From an uncultured Paracoccaceae bacterium (GTDB lineage: Bacteria > Pseudomonadota > Alphaproteobacteria > Rhodobacterales > Rhodobacteraceae), in the NCBI GenBank assembly GCA_947489705.1, contig CANLEQ010000002.1, positions 1 through 64,000 on the forward strand: 64,000 bases of DNA, in the 5' to 3' direction. Below the pieces are notes generated by a model. It saw only the letters and a program-made list of their open reading frames with translations, searched no databases and was not told the origin of the DNA. Shown in pieces: positions 53,182 through 62,208 of the stretch; position 1 is the first letter of the stretch, and every line of letters begins with the position of its first letter. Made by a program: the position numbers and the translations under genes.

Positions 53182-55533
53182 TCACTCGCCGTAGGGAACC
53201 CAGATGTTCTTCACCTGCGTCGCGCGGTGCAGGAAGCCGCGGCCGTAGCCTTCGCGCCCGGTCCAGTCCCGCGCGCCGTCGGCCTCCACCCAGGTCTGCT
53301 TGAGGTTGCCGGCGCTTTCGCGCTCGACCATCGCCGCGCCCTCGCCGCCTCCGACATACCACATTCCCGCCACGCCGTCGTGCTGTGCCAGGGTCTTGGC
53401 CAGGTCGTCGCGCGGGCCGGTCACGATGTTGACGACGCCGCCCGGCACATCCGAGGTTTCCAGCACCTGGTAGAAGTCGGTCGCCGCCAGTGGATGCGCC
53501 TGCGAGGGCACCGCGACCACGCTGTTGCCCATGGCGATGGCCGGCAGGACCAGACTGACAAAGCCCAGAAGCGGCCGGACCGTCGGGCAGACAACCCCCA
53601 TCACGCCCAGAGGCTCGGGCATGGCCAGCGTCACATGCGCCGACTTGGTCTGGTGCACCGCGCCGTCGAACTTGTCGGCCTGCGCGGCATACCAGAAGCA
53701 GCGGCGGATCGCGGTCTCGACCTCGGTCTGCGCGTCCTTGCCCTCTGACCCGAAACTCGCGAGGCGCTCGGCGAATTCGGCCGCGCGCGCCGAGAGGTTC
53801 TCGCCCAGATAATAGAGCACCTGCGCGCGGTTGTGTCCCGTGGCACGGCCCCAGCCGCCGGCCTTGCCCGCCGCCTCGACCGCGTTGCGGATATCCTTGC
53901 GGTTGCCGAGGCCCACGAGACCCACCGGGCCGTTCGGGCCTTCGACGGCGTAGGAATAGCCCGAATCGGGCCGCGCCTGCTTGCCGCCGACATAGAGCTT
54001 CGCCGTCCGGTCGATGCCAGCCCCGGTGCCGCCGCCATGGGGCACCGCCTGCAACGCAGCCGGATCCGGCGCCCTGCCCTTCGGCGCGCGGTGGCGCAGA
54101 TAGGCCATCATCCCCTCGCGCCCGCCCTCGCGGCCGAAGCCGCTCTCGCGGTAGCCGCCGAAGCCCGCGCCCGCGTCGAGCACGTTGGTGCAGTTGATCC
54201 AGACCACGCCCGCCTTCACCTGCGCCCCGATGTCGAGGCAGAGATTGACGTTCTCCGACCAGATCGACGCGGCGAGGCCGTAGCGGGTGTTGTTGGCGAG
54301 ATCCACCGCGTCCGAAGGGGTCCGGAAGGTGGTCATCGTCACGACGGGCCCAAAAATTTCCTCGGTCGAGAGCACGCTCGCGGGCTCCACATTCGTGACC
54401 AGTGTCGGCGGGTAGAAGCAGCCCTCGGGCGCGCTGCCCTGGTGCAGGACGGCGCCCTCGGCCGCGCCCTTCGCCACCAGATCGCGGATGCGCGCGAGTT
54501 GCACGGGATGCACGATCGCCCCCATATCGGTCGACTTGTCGAGCGGGTCGCCCACGCGCAGCGTCGCCATCCGGGCGCGCAGGAGCGCCTCGAACCGCTC
54601 GGCCACCGCCTCGGCCACGAGGATCCGCGCGCCGGCGCAACAGACCTGCCCCTGGTTGAAGAAGATCGCGTCGACCACCCCCTCGACCGCCCCGTCGAGA
54701 TCGGCATCGGCGAAGACCAGATAGGGCGACTTGCCCCCGAGCTCCAGCGTCAGGCCCTTGCCCGACCCCGCGATCTGGCGACGGATCGACTTGCCCACCT
54801 CGGTCGAGCCGGTGAAGGCCACCTTGTCGATGCCCTCGTGGCCGGTGATGGCGGCACCCGTCTCGCCGTCACCGGTTACGAGGTTGACGACGCCTGCCGG
54901 CAGGCCCACCTCGGCGCAAATCCCGGCAAAGGCCAAAGCGGTCAGCGGCGTATACTCGGCGGGTTTCAGGACCACGGTATTGCCCGCGGCCAGCGCCGGC
55001 GCGATCTTCCACGCCAGCATCAGCAGCGGAAAGTTCCACGGGATCACCTGTCCGCAGACGCCCCAGGGCTCGGTGCCCGGCAGCTCGTCCTCGGCGATTT
55101 CGGCCCAGCCGGCATGGTGATAGAAGTGCCGTGCCACCAGCGGCACGTCGATGTCGCGCGTCTCGCGGATCGGCTTGCCGTTGTCGATCGTCTCGAGCAC
55201 GGCGAGGAACCGGGCATGCTGCTGCACGTGGCGCGCGATGGCATAAAGATACCGCGCCCGCTCGTGCCCCGACAGCGCAGCCCAGGGGCCTTGGGCCTTG
55301 CGCGCGGCCGCCACCGCCGCCTCGACATCCGCCGCGCTGCCTTGCGTGACCTTGGCGATCACCTCGCCGGTCGCGGGGTTCTGCACGTCGAAGGTGGTGC
55401 CGGGCGCGGTGAATGCACCGTCGATGAAATGGCCGAAGCCCCCCGCATGGGCGTCGAGCCAGCCTCGCGCGATCGACGCGTCCTCGGGCGCGGGGCCGTA
55501 TTCCATCGTCTTCAATATCTCCTGGATGCTCAT
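53182..55533 (-). CDS. ALDH16-type fused double aldehyde dehydrogenase
   Basis: The 783-residue protein holds a complete aldehyde dehydrogenase (about 35-490) with the NAD site WNFPLLML, TGSTEVGKSI, general base Glu264 in LELGGKSP and the nucleophile Cys298 in NQGQVCCAGARI, followed by a second, shorter ALDH-like domain (about 510-783). The second domain keeps PLGVMGVVCPTVRPLLGFVS and the Rossmann-like parts but has no Cys nucleophile loop. This matches bacterial ALDH16, where the first domain is active and the second mediates oligomerisation. As the last gene after deoC it probably oxidises acetaldehyde to acetate. Start at 55533 follows AGGG; the frame extends further up without signals. 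Confidence 0.88.
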   Translation of the reverse strand: MSIQEILKTMEYGPAPEDASIARGWLDAHAGGFGHFIDGAFTAPGTTFDVQNPATGEVIAKVTQGSAADVEAAVAAARKAQGPWAALSGHERARYLYAIARHVQQHARFLAVLETIDNGKPIRETRDIDVPLVARHFYHHAGWAEIAEDELPGTEPWGVCGQVIPWNFPLLMLAWKIAPALAAGNTVVLKPAEYTPLTALAFAGICAEVGLPAGVVNLVTGDGETGAAITGHEGIDKVAFTGSTEVGKSIRRQIAGSGKGLTLELGGKSPYLVFADADLDGAVEGVVDAIFFNQGQVCCAGARILVAEAVAERFEALLRARMATLRVGDPLDKSTDMGAIVHPVQLARIRDLVAKGAAEGAVLHQGSAPEGCFYPPTLVTNVEPASVLSTEEIFGPVVTMTTFRTPSDAVDLANNTRYGLAASIWSENVNLCLDIGAQVKAGVVWINCTNVLDAGAGFGGYRESGFGREGGREGMMAYLRHRAPKGRAPDPAALQAVPHGGGTGAGIDRTAKLYVGGKQARPDSGYSYAVEGPNGPVGLVGLGNRKDIRNAVEAAGKAGGWGRATGHNRAQVLYYLGENLSARAAEFAERLASFGSEGKDAQTEVETAIRRCFWYAAQADKFDGAVHQTKSAHVTLAMPEPLGVMGVVCPTVRPLLGFVSLVLPAIAMGNSVVAVPSQAHPLAATDFYQVLETSDVPGGVVNIVTGPRDDLAKTLAQHDGVAGMWYVGGGEGAAMVERESAGNLKQTWVEADGARDWTGREGYGRGFLHRATQVKNIWVPYGE

Positions 55534-55543
55534 GAGGGTCCCC

Positions 55544-56551
55544 TTACGACGCGGCGTGGCGGTGCGAGGCGGCATAGCGCCCGGTGACATGGTGTTCGAG
55601 CTGCCGCTCGATATCGCCCAGCATTGACGACGCGCCGAAGCGGAAGAGGTCCGGTTCCAGCCACGGCCGGCCCAGCTCCTCCTTCATCAGGATCTGCCAG
55701 CCGAGCGCCTCCTTGGCCTGCTTCATCCCGCCCGCGGGCTTGAAGCCGATCCGCGTGCCCGTGGCGGCGCCGTAATCCCGGAGCGCACGGATCATCACGA
55801 GGCTGACCGGAAGGGTCGCGTTGACCCCCTCCTTGCCGGTCGAGGTCTTGATGAAATCCGCGCCCGCCTGCATCGCCACCATCGACGCGGCATAGACGTT
55901 CCTGAGCGTTTGCAGGTCGCCCGTCGCGAGGATCGCCTTCATGTGCGCCTCGCCGCAGGCCTCGCGCATCGCGCGGATCTCGTTGTGGAGCGCCTGCCAA
56001 TCCTGGCGCAGGACATGCTCGCGGGTGATCACGATGTCGATTTCATCCGCACCCTGCGCCACCGCCCATTCGATCTCCCTCAGTCGCAGGTCTAGCGGCA
56101 TGAGCCCCGCCGGAAAGCCCGTGGCGACGCTCGCGACCGGAATGCCGGAGCCGTCGAGCGCCTCGACCGCATGCGGCACCATTGTGGGATAGACGCAGAC
56201 CGCGCCGACGGTGAGACCCATATCGGCGATCCCGAGCCCCTCGACGATCCGGTCGGCCAGCGGCCGCCGCGCCTTGGCGCAAAGCCTGCGCACCTTTCCG
56301 GCGGTGTCGTCGCCCGAGAGAGTCGTCAGGTCCACGAGCCGGATCGCGTTGACGAGCCACGCCGCCTGATGCGCCTTCTTGACCGACCGCCGCCCGCCCA
56401 GCGTCGCCGTGCGCCGCTCGGTCGCCGATCGGTTGACGGCATGCCCCTCGAACATCGAAAGATCGAGTGCCATGCCCCGATTGCGGCCGGAAGCGCGCGT
56501 CGCCAGCGTCGCCGGGAGCGCGTGCCCCTGCTCGTCGTGTTTCACGTTCAT
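55544..56551 (-). CDS. deoC: Deoxyribose-phosphate aldolase
   Basis: The 335-residue class I aldolase splits 2-deoxyribose-5-phosphate into acetaldehyde and glyceraldehyde-3-phosphate. Key residues are all present: Asp172 in ADEIDIVI, Schiff-base Lys235 in ADFIKTSTGK and Lys271 in GFKPAGGM. It is the longer form with about 60 extra N-terminal residues. Start at 56551 is preferred; an ATG at 56575 is an alternative. It is 10 bp before the ALDH16 gene and 28 bp after the kinase gene. Confidence 0.94.
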   Translation of the reverse strand: MNVKHDEQGHALPATLATRASGRNRGMALDLSMFEGHAVNRSATERRTATLGGRRSVKKAHQAAWLVNAIRLVDLTTLSGDDTAGKVRRLCAKARRPLADRIVEGLGIADMGLTVGAVCVYPTMVPHAVEALDGSGIPVASVATGFPAGLMPLDLRLREIEWAVAQGADEIDIVITREHVLRQDWQALHNEIRAMREACGEAHMKAILATGDLQTLRNVYAASMVAMQAGADFIKTSTGKEGVNATLPVSLVMIRALRDYGAATGTRIGFKPAGGMKQAKEALGWQILMKEELGRPWLEPDLFRFGASSMLGDIERQLEHHVTGRYAASHRHAAS

Positions 56552-56579
56552 AATCCTGTCCTCGCCCTCTCGCATGGCT

Positions 56580-57527
56580 TTATCGCCGCTCCGCGGCCAT
56601 CGCGTCGCGGTCGCGACAGAAGGCGTCGAACGCGGCGGCGTCGGCATAGCTCGATTGCGTGCCCCGGCCGGTGATCGAATGGGCGGCGTAGCGCGCCGCG
56701 CGCGACAGCGCCTCCTCCGGCGTGGCCCCGCCCGACAGGAACCGTGCGAAACTGCCGATAAAGGCGTCGCCGGCCCCGGTCGTATCGACGGGCTCGACCG
56801 CGACGGGGGCGATTTGGATCACGTCATCCTGGGTGATGAGCCGCGCCCCGCGCCCGCCCAAGGTGACGATCACATTGCGGATGCCGCGCCCCGTCAGGGA
56901 CCGTGCGGCCGCGAGAACCGCCGCGTCGCTATCGGTCGGCATCCCCGACAGCATCGCGAGTTCGCTCTCGTTGGGGCAGAACCAGTCGAGCCCCTCGAGC
57001 CGCGACAGGTCGAGTTCGGGATGGGCGGGCGCCGGGTTGAGGATCGTCTGCACCCCGTGCCGCGCCCCGAACGCGACCGCGTGATAGACCGTCTCGAGCG
57101 GCACTTCGAGTTGCAGCAGGATCGCGTCGCAGCGTTTCAGCGTGTCTTGCGCCGCGTCGATGTCGTCCGGCGACAGGTGGGCATTCGCGCCCTTCACGAT
57201 CAGGATCGCGTTCTCTCCGTCCGGCTCGACGAAGATCGGGGCCACGCCTGACGGCGTCCCCGCGACGCTGCGGACATGGGACACGTCGACCCCGTTATCG
57301 GCGAGGTTCTGGCGTGTGCGCGGCCCGAAGAGGTCGTCGCCCACGCAAGTCACCATCGAGACATGCGCCCCGAGCCGCGCCGCGGCCACCGCCTGGTTGG
57401 CCCCCTTGCCGCCGAAGCCCAGCGCGAAATCCGGCGCCTCGAGCGTTTCGCCCCGTTCGGGCATCCGGTCTACATAGGTGACGAGATCGACCATGTTCGA
57501 TCCAACGATGGCAATACGGTCAGGCAT
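56580..57527 (-). CDS. deoK: Deoxyribokinase-type PfkB sugar kinase
   Basis: The 315-residue protein has the RbsK fold: GGKGANQAVAAA substrate loop, NPAPAHPEL and the catalytic TTGAGDAFIGS. The N-terminal motif reads GSNMVDL, with Met12 where ribokinases have Asn (GSINAD). Met at this place, and the flanking GETLEAP, SGVAPIFV and GTQSSY segments, are features of Salmonella-type deoxyribokinase rather than ribokinase. It should make 2-deoxyribose-5-phosphate for deoC, which follows after 28 bp. A plain ribokinase role is less likely in this company. Confidence 0.82.
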   Translation of the reverse strand: MPDRIAIVGSNMVDLVTYVDRMPERGETLEAPDFALGFGGKGANQAVAAARLGAHVSMVTCVGDDLFGPRTRQNLADNGVDVSHVRSVAGTPSGVAPIFVEPDGENAILIVKGANAHLSPDDIDAAQDTLKRCDAILLQLEVPLETVYHAVAFGARHGVQTILNPAPAHPELDLSRLEGLDWFCPNESELAMLSGMPTDSDAAVLAAARSLTGRGIRNVIVTLGGRGARLITQDDVIQIAPVAVEPVDTTGAGDAFIGSFARFLSGGATPEEALSRAARYAAHSITGRGTQSSYADAAAFDAFCRDRDAMAAERR

Positions 57528-58626
57528 GTTTCGGGTCCTTTTCGGTGCCGCCGATGGCGGCGATCCTTGCGGCAAGCGTCTCGGCCTCGTCGCGCGTGAC
57601 GTAGCCGAACCGCGCCATGAAGTTCCGGGTCTCGCCGGGGCCGAGCGTCTCGATATTGCCCTTGGCCTTCTCGGCGAGATAGCCCTCGGGCTCGCAGGTC
57701 GACGGGAGCGCGAAGGCCGCGACGCTGGCATCGGCGCCAAAGAGGATCCACCGCGCCATATGCCCGAACTCCGCCGTTGCGTAGGACATCGCGAAGCCGT
57801 CGCCCTCGGGCCGGGCGAGCATGGCATGGGTGAGGCCGTCCGCATCCGTTCCGGGCGCGTCGACATAGATCACCTGCTCGGGCGTCCAGCGCGACGGCCG
57901 GTCGAGCGTGCGCCCGGTGGCAGGGTCGCGCGCCAGCTCGTCGAGGAAGGCGCGATAGGCGTCGTCCGGATCGACATGGGCGGGGACCTGCGTGCGCACG
58001 CGGGTGCGGTCCGGCGCGAGGGGCGCCGGCTGGTGGATCACGCCGTTCTCGACGAAGGCGAAGTTGACATGCGCCATGTACATGAGCTCCATCGGCAGGG
58101 CCGAGCGGTTCTCGACCGCCATCCCCATGCCGATGATCGTGCCCTCGCCCACGCTCACAGAGGGGCGCGCGCGATAGTTCGGCCCGAAGGCCAGGACGTG
58201 ATCCACGTGCCCGCCGATCCGGACGATCGGCGCGCCGTCCTCCTCGGTGAATTCCAGATGGGCCGCGTCCATCCGTTTGCAGGGCATCTCGCCATGCAGG
58301 GGATGATCATCGTCGGGTCCGGGGCAGCCATTGGCCAGAAGCCCGCTGTGATAGGCGAGGCAGCCATAGGTCTCGGCGATGGACGTCGCGGGGCGCGGCT
58401 CGGGAAAGGCGCTCTCCATCGTCAGGCGCACGCCGTCGAAGACCGCGTCCCAGATCATCTGCCCCATGAGGGGCAGCACCTCGACATGGCCGCGCGCGGT
58501 GGCGACGCGCAGCATCTCGATCCCGAGCGCGGTACGCCAGGCCGTGACGGTGAACGCGCCGCTTTGTGCGATGACCTGCTCGGCCGGTCCGAACATCGCG
58601 GGCTGCAGGGGGATGGTCACGTTCAT
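57520..58626 (-). CDS. DUF4432 aldose-epimerase-like protein (DeoX-like)
   Basis: The 368-residue protein has the galactose-mutarotase beta-sandwich pattern: RGHVEVLPLMGQMIWDAVFD, ETYGCLAYHSGLLANGCPGP, HPLHGEMPCKR with the conserved His, and VENRSALPMELMYMAHVNF. This is the DUF4432 family; in enteric deoxyribose operons a member (DeoX) accompanies deoK. It probably interconverts anomers of the imported sugar before the kinase step. The 3' end overlaps the kinase start by 8 bp. Confidence 0.8.
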   Translation of the reverse strand: MNVTIPLQPAMFGPAEQVIAQSGAFTVTAWRTALGIEMLRVATARGHVEVLPLMGQMIWDAVFDGVRLTMESAFPEPRPATSIAETYGCLAYHSGLLANGCPGPDDDHPLHGEMPCKRMDAAHLEFTEEDGAPIVRIGGHVDHVLAFGPNYRARPSVSVGEGTIIGMGMAVENRSALPMELMYMAHVNFAFVENGVIHQPAPLAPDRTRVRTQVPAHVDPDDAYRAFLDELARDPATGRTLDRPSRWTPEQVIYVDAPGTDADGLTHAMLARPEGDGFAMSYATAEFGHMARWILFGADASVAAFALPSTCEPEGYLAEKAKGNIETLGPGETRNFMARFGYVTRDEAETLAARIAAIGGTEKDPKHA

Positions 58627-58628
58627 GC

Positions 58629-59645
58629 TCAACGTCCCTTCCGGCCGCGCAGCGAATTGAGGGCGATCACGGCGATCAGGAACGCCCCCCAGACGAAGTC
58701 GATGAGGTGGTTCGACACACGCATCATCTGGAACCCCGAGGACAGCAGCGTGAGCGAGATCACGGCCAGCGCCACGCCCAGCACGTTGCCCTTGCCGCCT
58801 GCCGGATTGGTGCCGCCGAGCACGGCGATCAGGACCGCCTGCAACAGGTAGGACGCGCCGTAATCCGACTTCGCGGCGTTCGTCCGCGCCGACAGCAGGA
58901 TGCCCGCCATCGCCGCGAGCCCGCCGGTGAGGATGTAGGACCACACGATCATGCGCCCCCGCTCGATCCCGGCGAAAAGCGACGCCTTGGGGTTGGTCCC
59001 GATCAGTTTCAGACGCAGGCCGAACGACGTGCGCGACAGCAGCAGCGACAGCGCCACGCAGAGCACCGCGAAGAGCACGAGCGGCACCGGGATCGCGGCG
59101 ATCTTGCCGTTGCCGAGCCACGTCCACCCCGCGGGAAAGCCCACGATCGCGGGCCCGCCCGTCAGGACGAGGCAGAGCCCGATGAACACCTGGCCCGTCC
59201 CCAGCGTGGCGAGGATCGGCGTGATCCGGAGCCTCGAGATCAGCAACCCGTTGAGAAGCCCCGCGAGCGCGCCGACGATCAGCCCGACGCCCACGCCGAG
59301 GATCACGGCACCCGCGCCGAGCGATCCCGCCCCCGCCTCGCCCGCGAGATAGCCGAAGAGCGTGCCTGCGGTGATGCCCGCGAGGTTCGCGACGCCGATG
59401 ATCGACAGGTCGATCCCGCCCGTCAGCATCGCGATCATCATCGCGACCGACAGGATGCCGAGCTCGGGCATGAAGAAGGCCATCGATTCGAAATTGTACG
59501 ACGACAGAAACATGTCCGGCCGAAGCGCCGTCATCACCGCGAGGATCAGAAGGCAGATCACCCCGAGCTGCACGTTGGTATTGCCGCTGGACCTCAGCAG
59601 CAGCCGGCCGACGCCGTCATTCTCCACCGTTCCCGACTGGCTCAT
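58629..59645 (-). CDS. Sugar ABC transporter permease, RbsC type (second copy)
   Basis: The 338-residue permease has about nine membrane helices. It contains MIAMLTGGIDLSIIGVANLAG, the conserved GGIDLS motif of RbsC/XylH, LRITPILATLGTGQVFIG and VLIAVLGGTNPAGGKGNVLG. It forms a heterodimeric channel with the permease encoded just upstream. The stop abuts the DUF4432 start (2 bp gap). Confidence 0.9.
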   Translation of the reverse strand: MSQSGTVENDGVGRLLLRSSGNTNVQLGVICLLILAVMTALRPDMFLSSYNFESMAFFMPELGILSVAMMIAMLTGGIDLSIIGVANLAGITAGTLFGYLAGEAGAGSLGAGAVILGVGVGLIVGALAGLLNGLLISRLRITPILATLGTGQVFIGLCLVLTGGPAIVGFPAGWTWLGNGKIAAIPVPLVLFAVLCVALSLLLSRTSFGLRLKLIGTNPKASLFAGIERGRMIVWSYILTGGLAAMAGILLSARTNAAKSDYGASYLLQAVLIAVLGGTNPAGGKGNVLGVALAVISLTLLSSGFQMMRVSNHLIDFVWGAFLIAVIALNSLRGRKGR

Positions 59646-59659
59646 CTTCCGATCCTCCC

Positions 59660-60637
59660 TCAGACCAGCGCGCGACGGTCGCGCAGCGCCGTCACGGTGA
59701 CGGCCGCGAGCAGCATCGCGCCCACGACGACCCGCTGCCATGTCGTGTCGATCCCCATCAGGATCAGCGAATTCTGGATCATGACGAGGATGAACACGCC
59801 CAGCACGGTACCGAGGACCGTTCCCCGCCCGCCGAAGATCGACGCGCCGCCAAGGACCACCGCCGCGATCACGTCGAGCTCCAGCCCGACGAAGTCGCGC
59901 GGATTGGCGAGCCAGATCATCGAGGAATGCAGAAGCCCCGCAAAGCCTGCAAGCGCCCCCGCCGTGCAATAGACGAAGATCATCGTGCGCCCGGTCTTGA
60001 ACCCCACCCGCTTGGCCGCCTCCGGGTCGGCCCCGTAGGCATAGACCGACCGCCCGATCATGGTCCGCGTCAGCACGAGATGCATGCAGAGCGCCGCCGC
60101 GACATAGATCGCGATCATCGCGGTCAGCCCGTAGGTCGTGCCGTTGGCCCGTTCCAGCGTCGCGATGTCAGTGCGCCCGAAGGCGATCAGGGCGTCGGGC
60201 ATCTGGTTGATGTTGACGTTGGAGGTCCCGACGAGCCCGAGCACCAGCCCCCGGACCACCGAGGCGGTGCCGAGCGTCACGATCAGCGGGATCATGTTGA
60301 ACTTGTGGATGATGCCCGCATTCATCAGCCCCAGAAGCCCGCCGATCGCCGTCGCGCAGAGGAAAGGCAGGATCACCCCGTCATAGTCGAGCGCGACCAT
60401 CGAGCGGACGACCAGGTACATGCCTGCCACCGCGAAGGCGGTGAACGACACGTCGATCCCGCCCGAGATCATCACCAGCAGAACGCCCAGCGCCATGAGG
60501 CCAATGACAACGTTGGACTTCAAGAGGCTGAAGATGTTCGACAATTGCCAGAAGGCGGGATTGACGAGCCCGATGAACACCATCGCCACCAGAAGGATCA
60601 GCGCGATCACCACGTCGGCGTTGTTGAAGAGCTTCAT
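59660..60637 (-). CDS. Sugar ABC transporter permease, RbsC type (first copy)
   Basis: The 325-residue permease has the same fold: [39 protein letters not shown] and [17 protein letters not shown]. Two non-identical permeases in one operon mean a heterodimer, as in LsrCD and rhamnose transporters, rather than the single RbsC. The start overlaps the ATPase stop (ATGA). Confidence 0.9.
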   Translation of the reverse strand: MKLFNNADVVIALILLVAMVFIGLVNPAFWQLSNIFSLLKSNVVIGLMALGVLLVMISGGIDVSFTAFAVAGMYLVVRSMVALDYDGVILPFLCATAIGGLLGLMNAGIIHKFNMIPLIVTLGTASVVRGLVLGLVGTSNVNINQMPDALIAFGRTDIATLERANGTTYGLTAMIAIYVAAALCMHLVLTRTMIGRSVYAYGADPEAAKRVGFKTGRTMIFVYCTAGALAGFAGLLHSSMIWLANPRDFVGLELDVIAAVVLGGASIFGGRGTVLGTVLGVFILVMIQNSLILMGIDTTWQRVVVGAMLLAAVTVTALRDRRALV

Positions 60638-62151
60638 GCCGTCTCCCTCGCGCTCGCGCCGGCCATCGACGCTTCGAGCGCGTCCTCGGTCAAAGCGTCG
60701 CCCGCAAGCTCGCCGGTCAGACGGCCGTCCTCCATGGTGAGCACGCGGTTGCAATTGGCCGCGAGCTCCGGAAGGTCGTCGGAGATCATCACGACGGCGA
60801 GCCCCCGGTCGCGGGTGAGGCCGTGGATGATGCCGTGGATCTGCTCCTTCGAGCCCACATCGACGCCCACCGTGGGCCCGTTCAGGATCAGAAGCCGCGC
60901 ATCGGTCATCAGCCACCGGCCGATCACCACGCGCTGCTGATTGCCGCCCGACAGGGTCGAGACGGGCACGTCGGTGCCCGGGGCCACGATCTGCATGTCG
61001 TCGAACATCCTTTCGGTCTCCGTGCGGGCCCGCCCGGCATCGAGCCACAATCGCGGCGCGTAGCGATCCATGGCGGCCGAGATGGCGTTGTCGCGGATCG
61101 AGCGGCCGAGGAACAGCCCCTCGGACAGGCGATCCTCGGGCACATAGGCGACGCCCGCCGCGATCGCGTCCGAGACCGATGCGGGCGCGAGCCGCGCCCC
61201 GTCGATCTCCATCCGGCCGGTCACGTCCTGCCGGAGCCCGAAGATCGCCTTGGCGAGCGTCGTGCGCCCGGCGCCGATCCGTCCCGACAGGCCCACGACC
61301 TCGCCCGGCATGACGCGCAGCGAGACGTCGTGGACATCGTCGCCGACGCTCACGCCCTCCAGTGTCAGGCGCGGGGTCGCGTCCCGGTCGCGCCGAGGTG
61401 CGGCGAAGCGCCCGGTATTGAGGTCCCGGCCGGTCATGGCGCGGGTGATCGCGCGCTCGTCGAACTCGGCGATGGGGCCCTCGGCCACCTTCTTGCCATT
61501 GCGGAACACGCTCAGCGCCTCGCTGATCTCGAGCATCTCGCGCATCTTGTGACTGACGAAAAGAACGGCGATTCCCTGCTGTTGAAGGTCGCGGACGATG
61601 CGGAACATGCGCTCCACCTCGCGCCCCGTCAGCGCGGTGGTCGGCTCATCCATGATGATCAGCCGTGCCTCGGCCAGCACCGCGCGGGCGATGGCCACGA
61701 TCTGGCGGCCCGCGGCGGGCAGCGTCTCGACATTGGCATCGAGATCGAGATCCACGTCGAGCCGATCGAGCACCTCGCGCGCCATCCGGCGCCCGCGGCG
61801 CCAGTCGACCGTCTTCTGCCGCTCGCGCAGGTAGGTGTTGAGGAACAGGTTCTCGACCACCGTCAGCGTCGGAAAGAGCGACAGGTCCTGATAGATGACC
61901 TGGATGCCGTGCGCGATCGACGTGGCGGGATCGAGGCGCCCCGGCGATTTCCCGTCGAACAGGATTTCGCCCTCGTCGGGTTGATAGACACCCGAGACGA
62001 TCTTGATCAGCGTCGATTTGCCCGATCCGTTCTCGCCGGCGAGACAGCGGATCTCGGCGCGCTCGATCGTCATCGACACGTCGTCGAGCGCGCGAACGCC
62101 GCCGAAACGCTTCGAGATACCGCGAAGCTCGATCAGGGGGGGCGATGCCAT
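60634..62151 (-). CDS. Sugar ABC transporter ATPase with tandem domains (RbsA/MglA family)
   Basis: The 505-residue ATPase has two nucleotide-binding domains: the first with [18 protein letters not shown] (about 39-56) and MDEPTTALT, the second degenerate at Walker A ([17 protein letters not shown], where Arg replaces Lys) but with [15 protein letters not shown] and [12 protein letters not shown], where the usual Asp-Glu reads Asn-Gly. This asymmetry is normal for the carbohydrate CUT2 class. It powers the two permeases downstream. Confidence 0.92.
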   Translation of the reverse strand: MASPPLIELRGISKRFGGVRALDDVSMTIERAEIRCLAGENGSGKSTLIKIVSGVYQPDEGEILFDGKSPGRLDPATSIAHGIQVIYQDLSLFPTLTVVENLFLNTYLRERQKTVDWRRGRRMAREVLDRLDVDLDLDANVETLPAAGRQIVAIARAVLAEARLIIMDEPTTALTGREVERMFRIVRDLQQQGIAVLFVSHKMREMLEISEALSVFRNGKKVAEGPIAEFDERAITRAMTGRDLNTGRFAAPRRDRDATPRLTLEGVSVGDDVHDVSLRVMPGEVVGLSGRIGAGRTTLAKAIFGLRQDVTGRMEIDGARLAPASVSDAIAAGVAYVPEDRLSEGLFLGRSIRDNAISAAMDRYAPRLWLDAGRARTETERMFDDMQIVAPGTDVPVSTLSGGNQQRVVIGRWLMTDARLLILNGPTVGVDVGSKEQIHGIIHGLTRDRGLAVVMISDDLPELAANCNRVLTMEDGRLTGELAGDALTEDALEASMAGASARETA

Positions 62152-62172
62152 GGAATGCCTCCGGGCGAAGGG

Positions 62173-62201
62173 GGACGCGGCGCCGGCGATGCGCCGCGTC
62201 C
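62173..62201 (-). promoter_or_regulatory. Intercistronic hairpin after the deoxyribose-type binding-protein gene
   Basis: A perfect 11-bp stem GGACGCGGCGC / GCGCCGCGTCC with a 7-base loop, in the 57-bp gap between the binding-protein stop and the ATPase start. No T-run. It is the third such hairpin placed just after a binding-protein gene in this window. Confidence 0.65.
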
Positions 62202-62208
62202 GGTCGGA

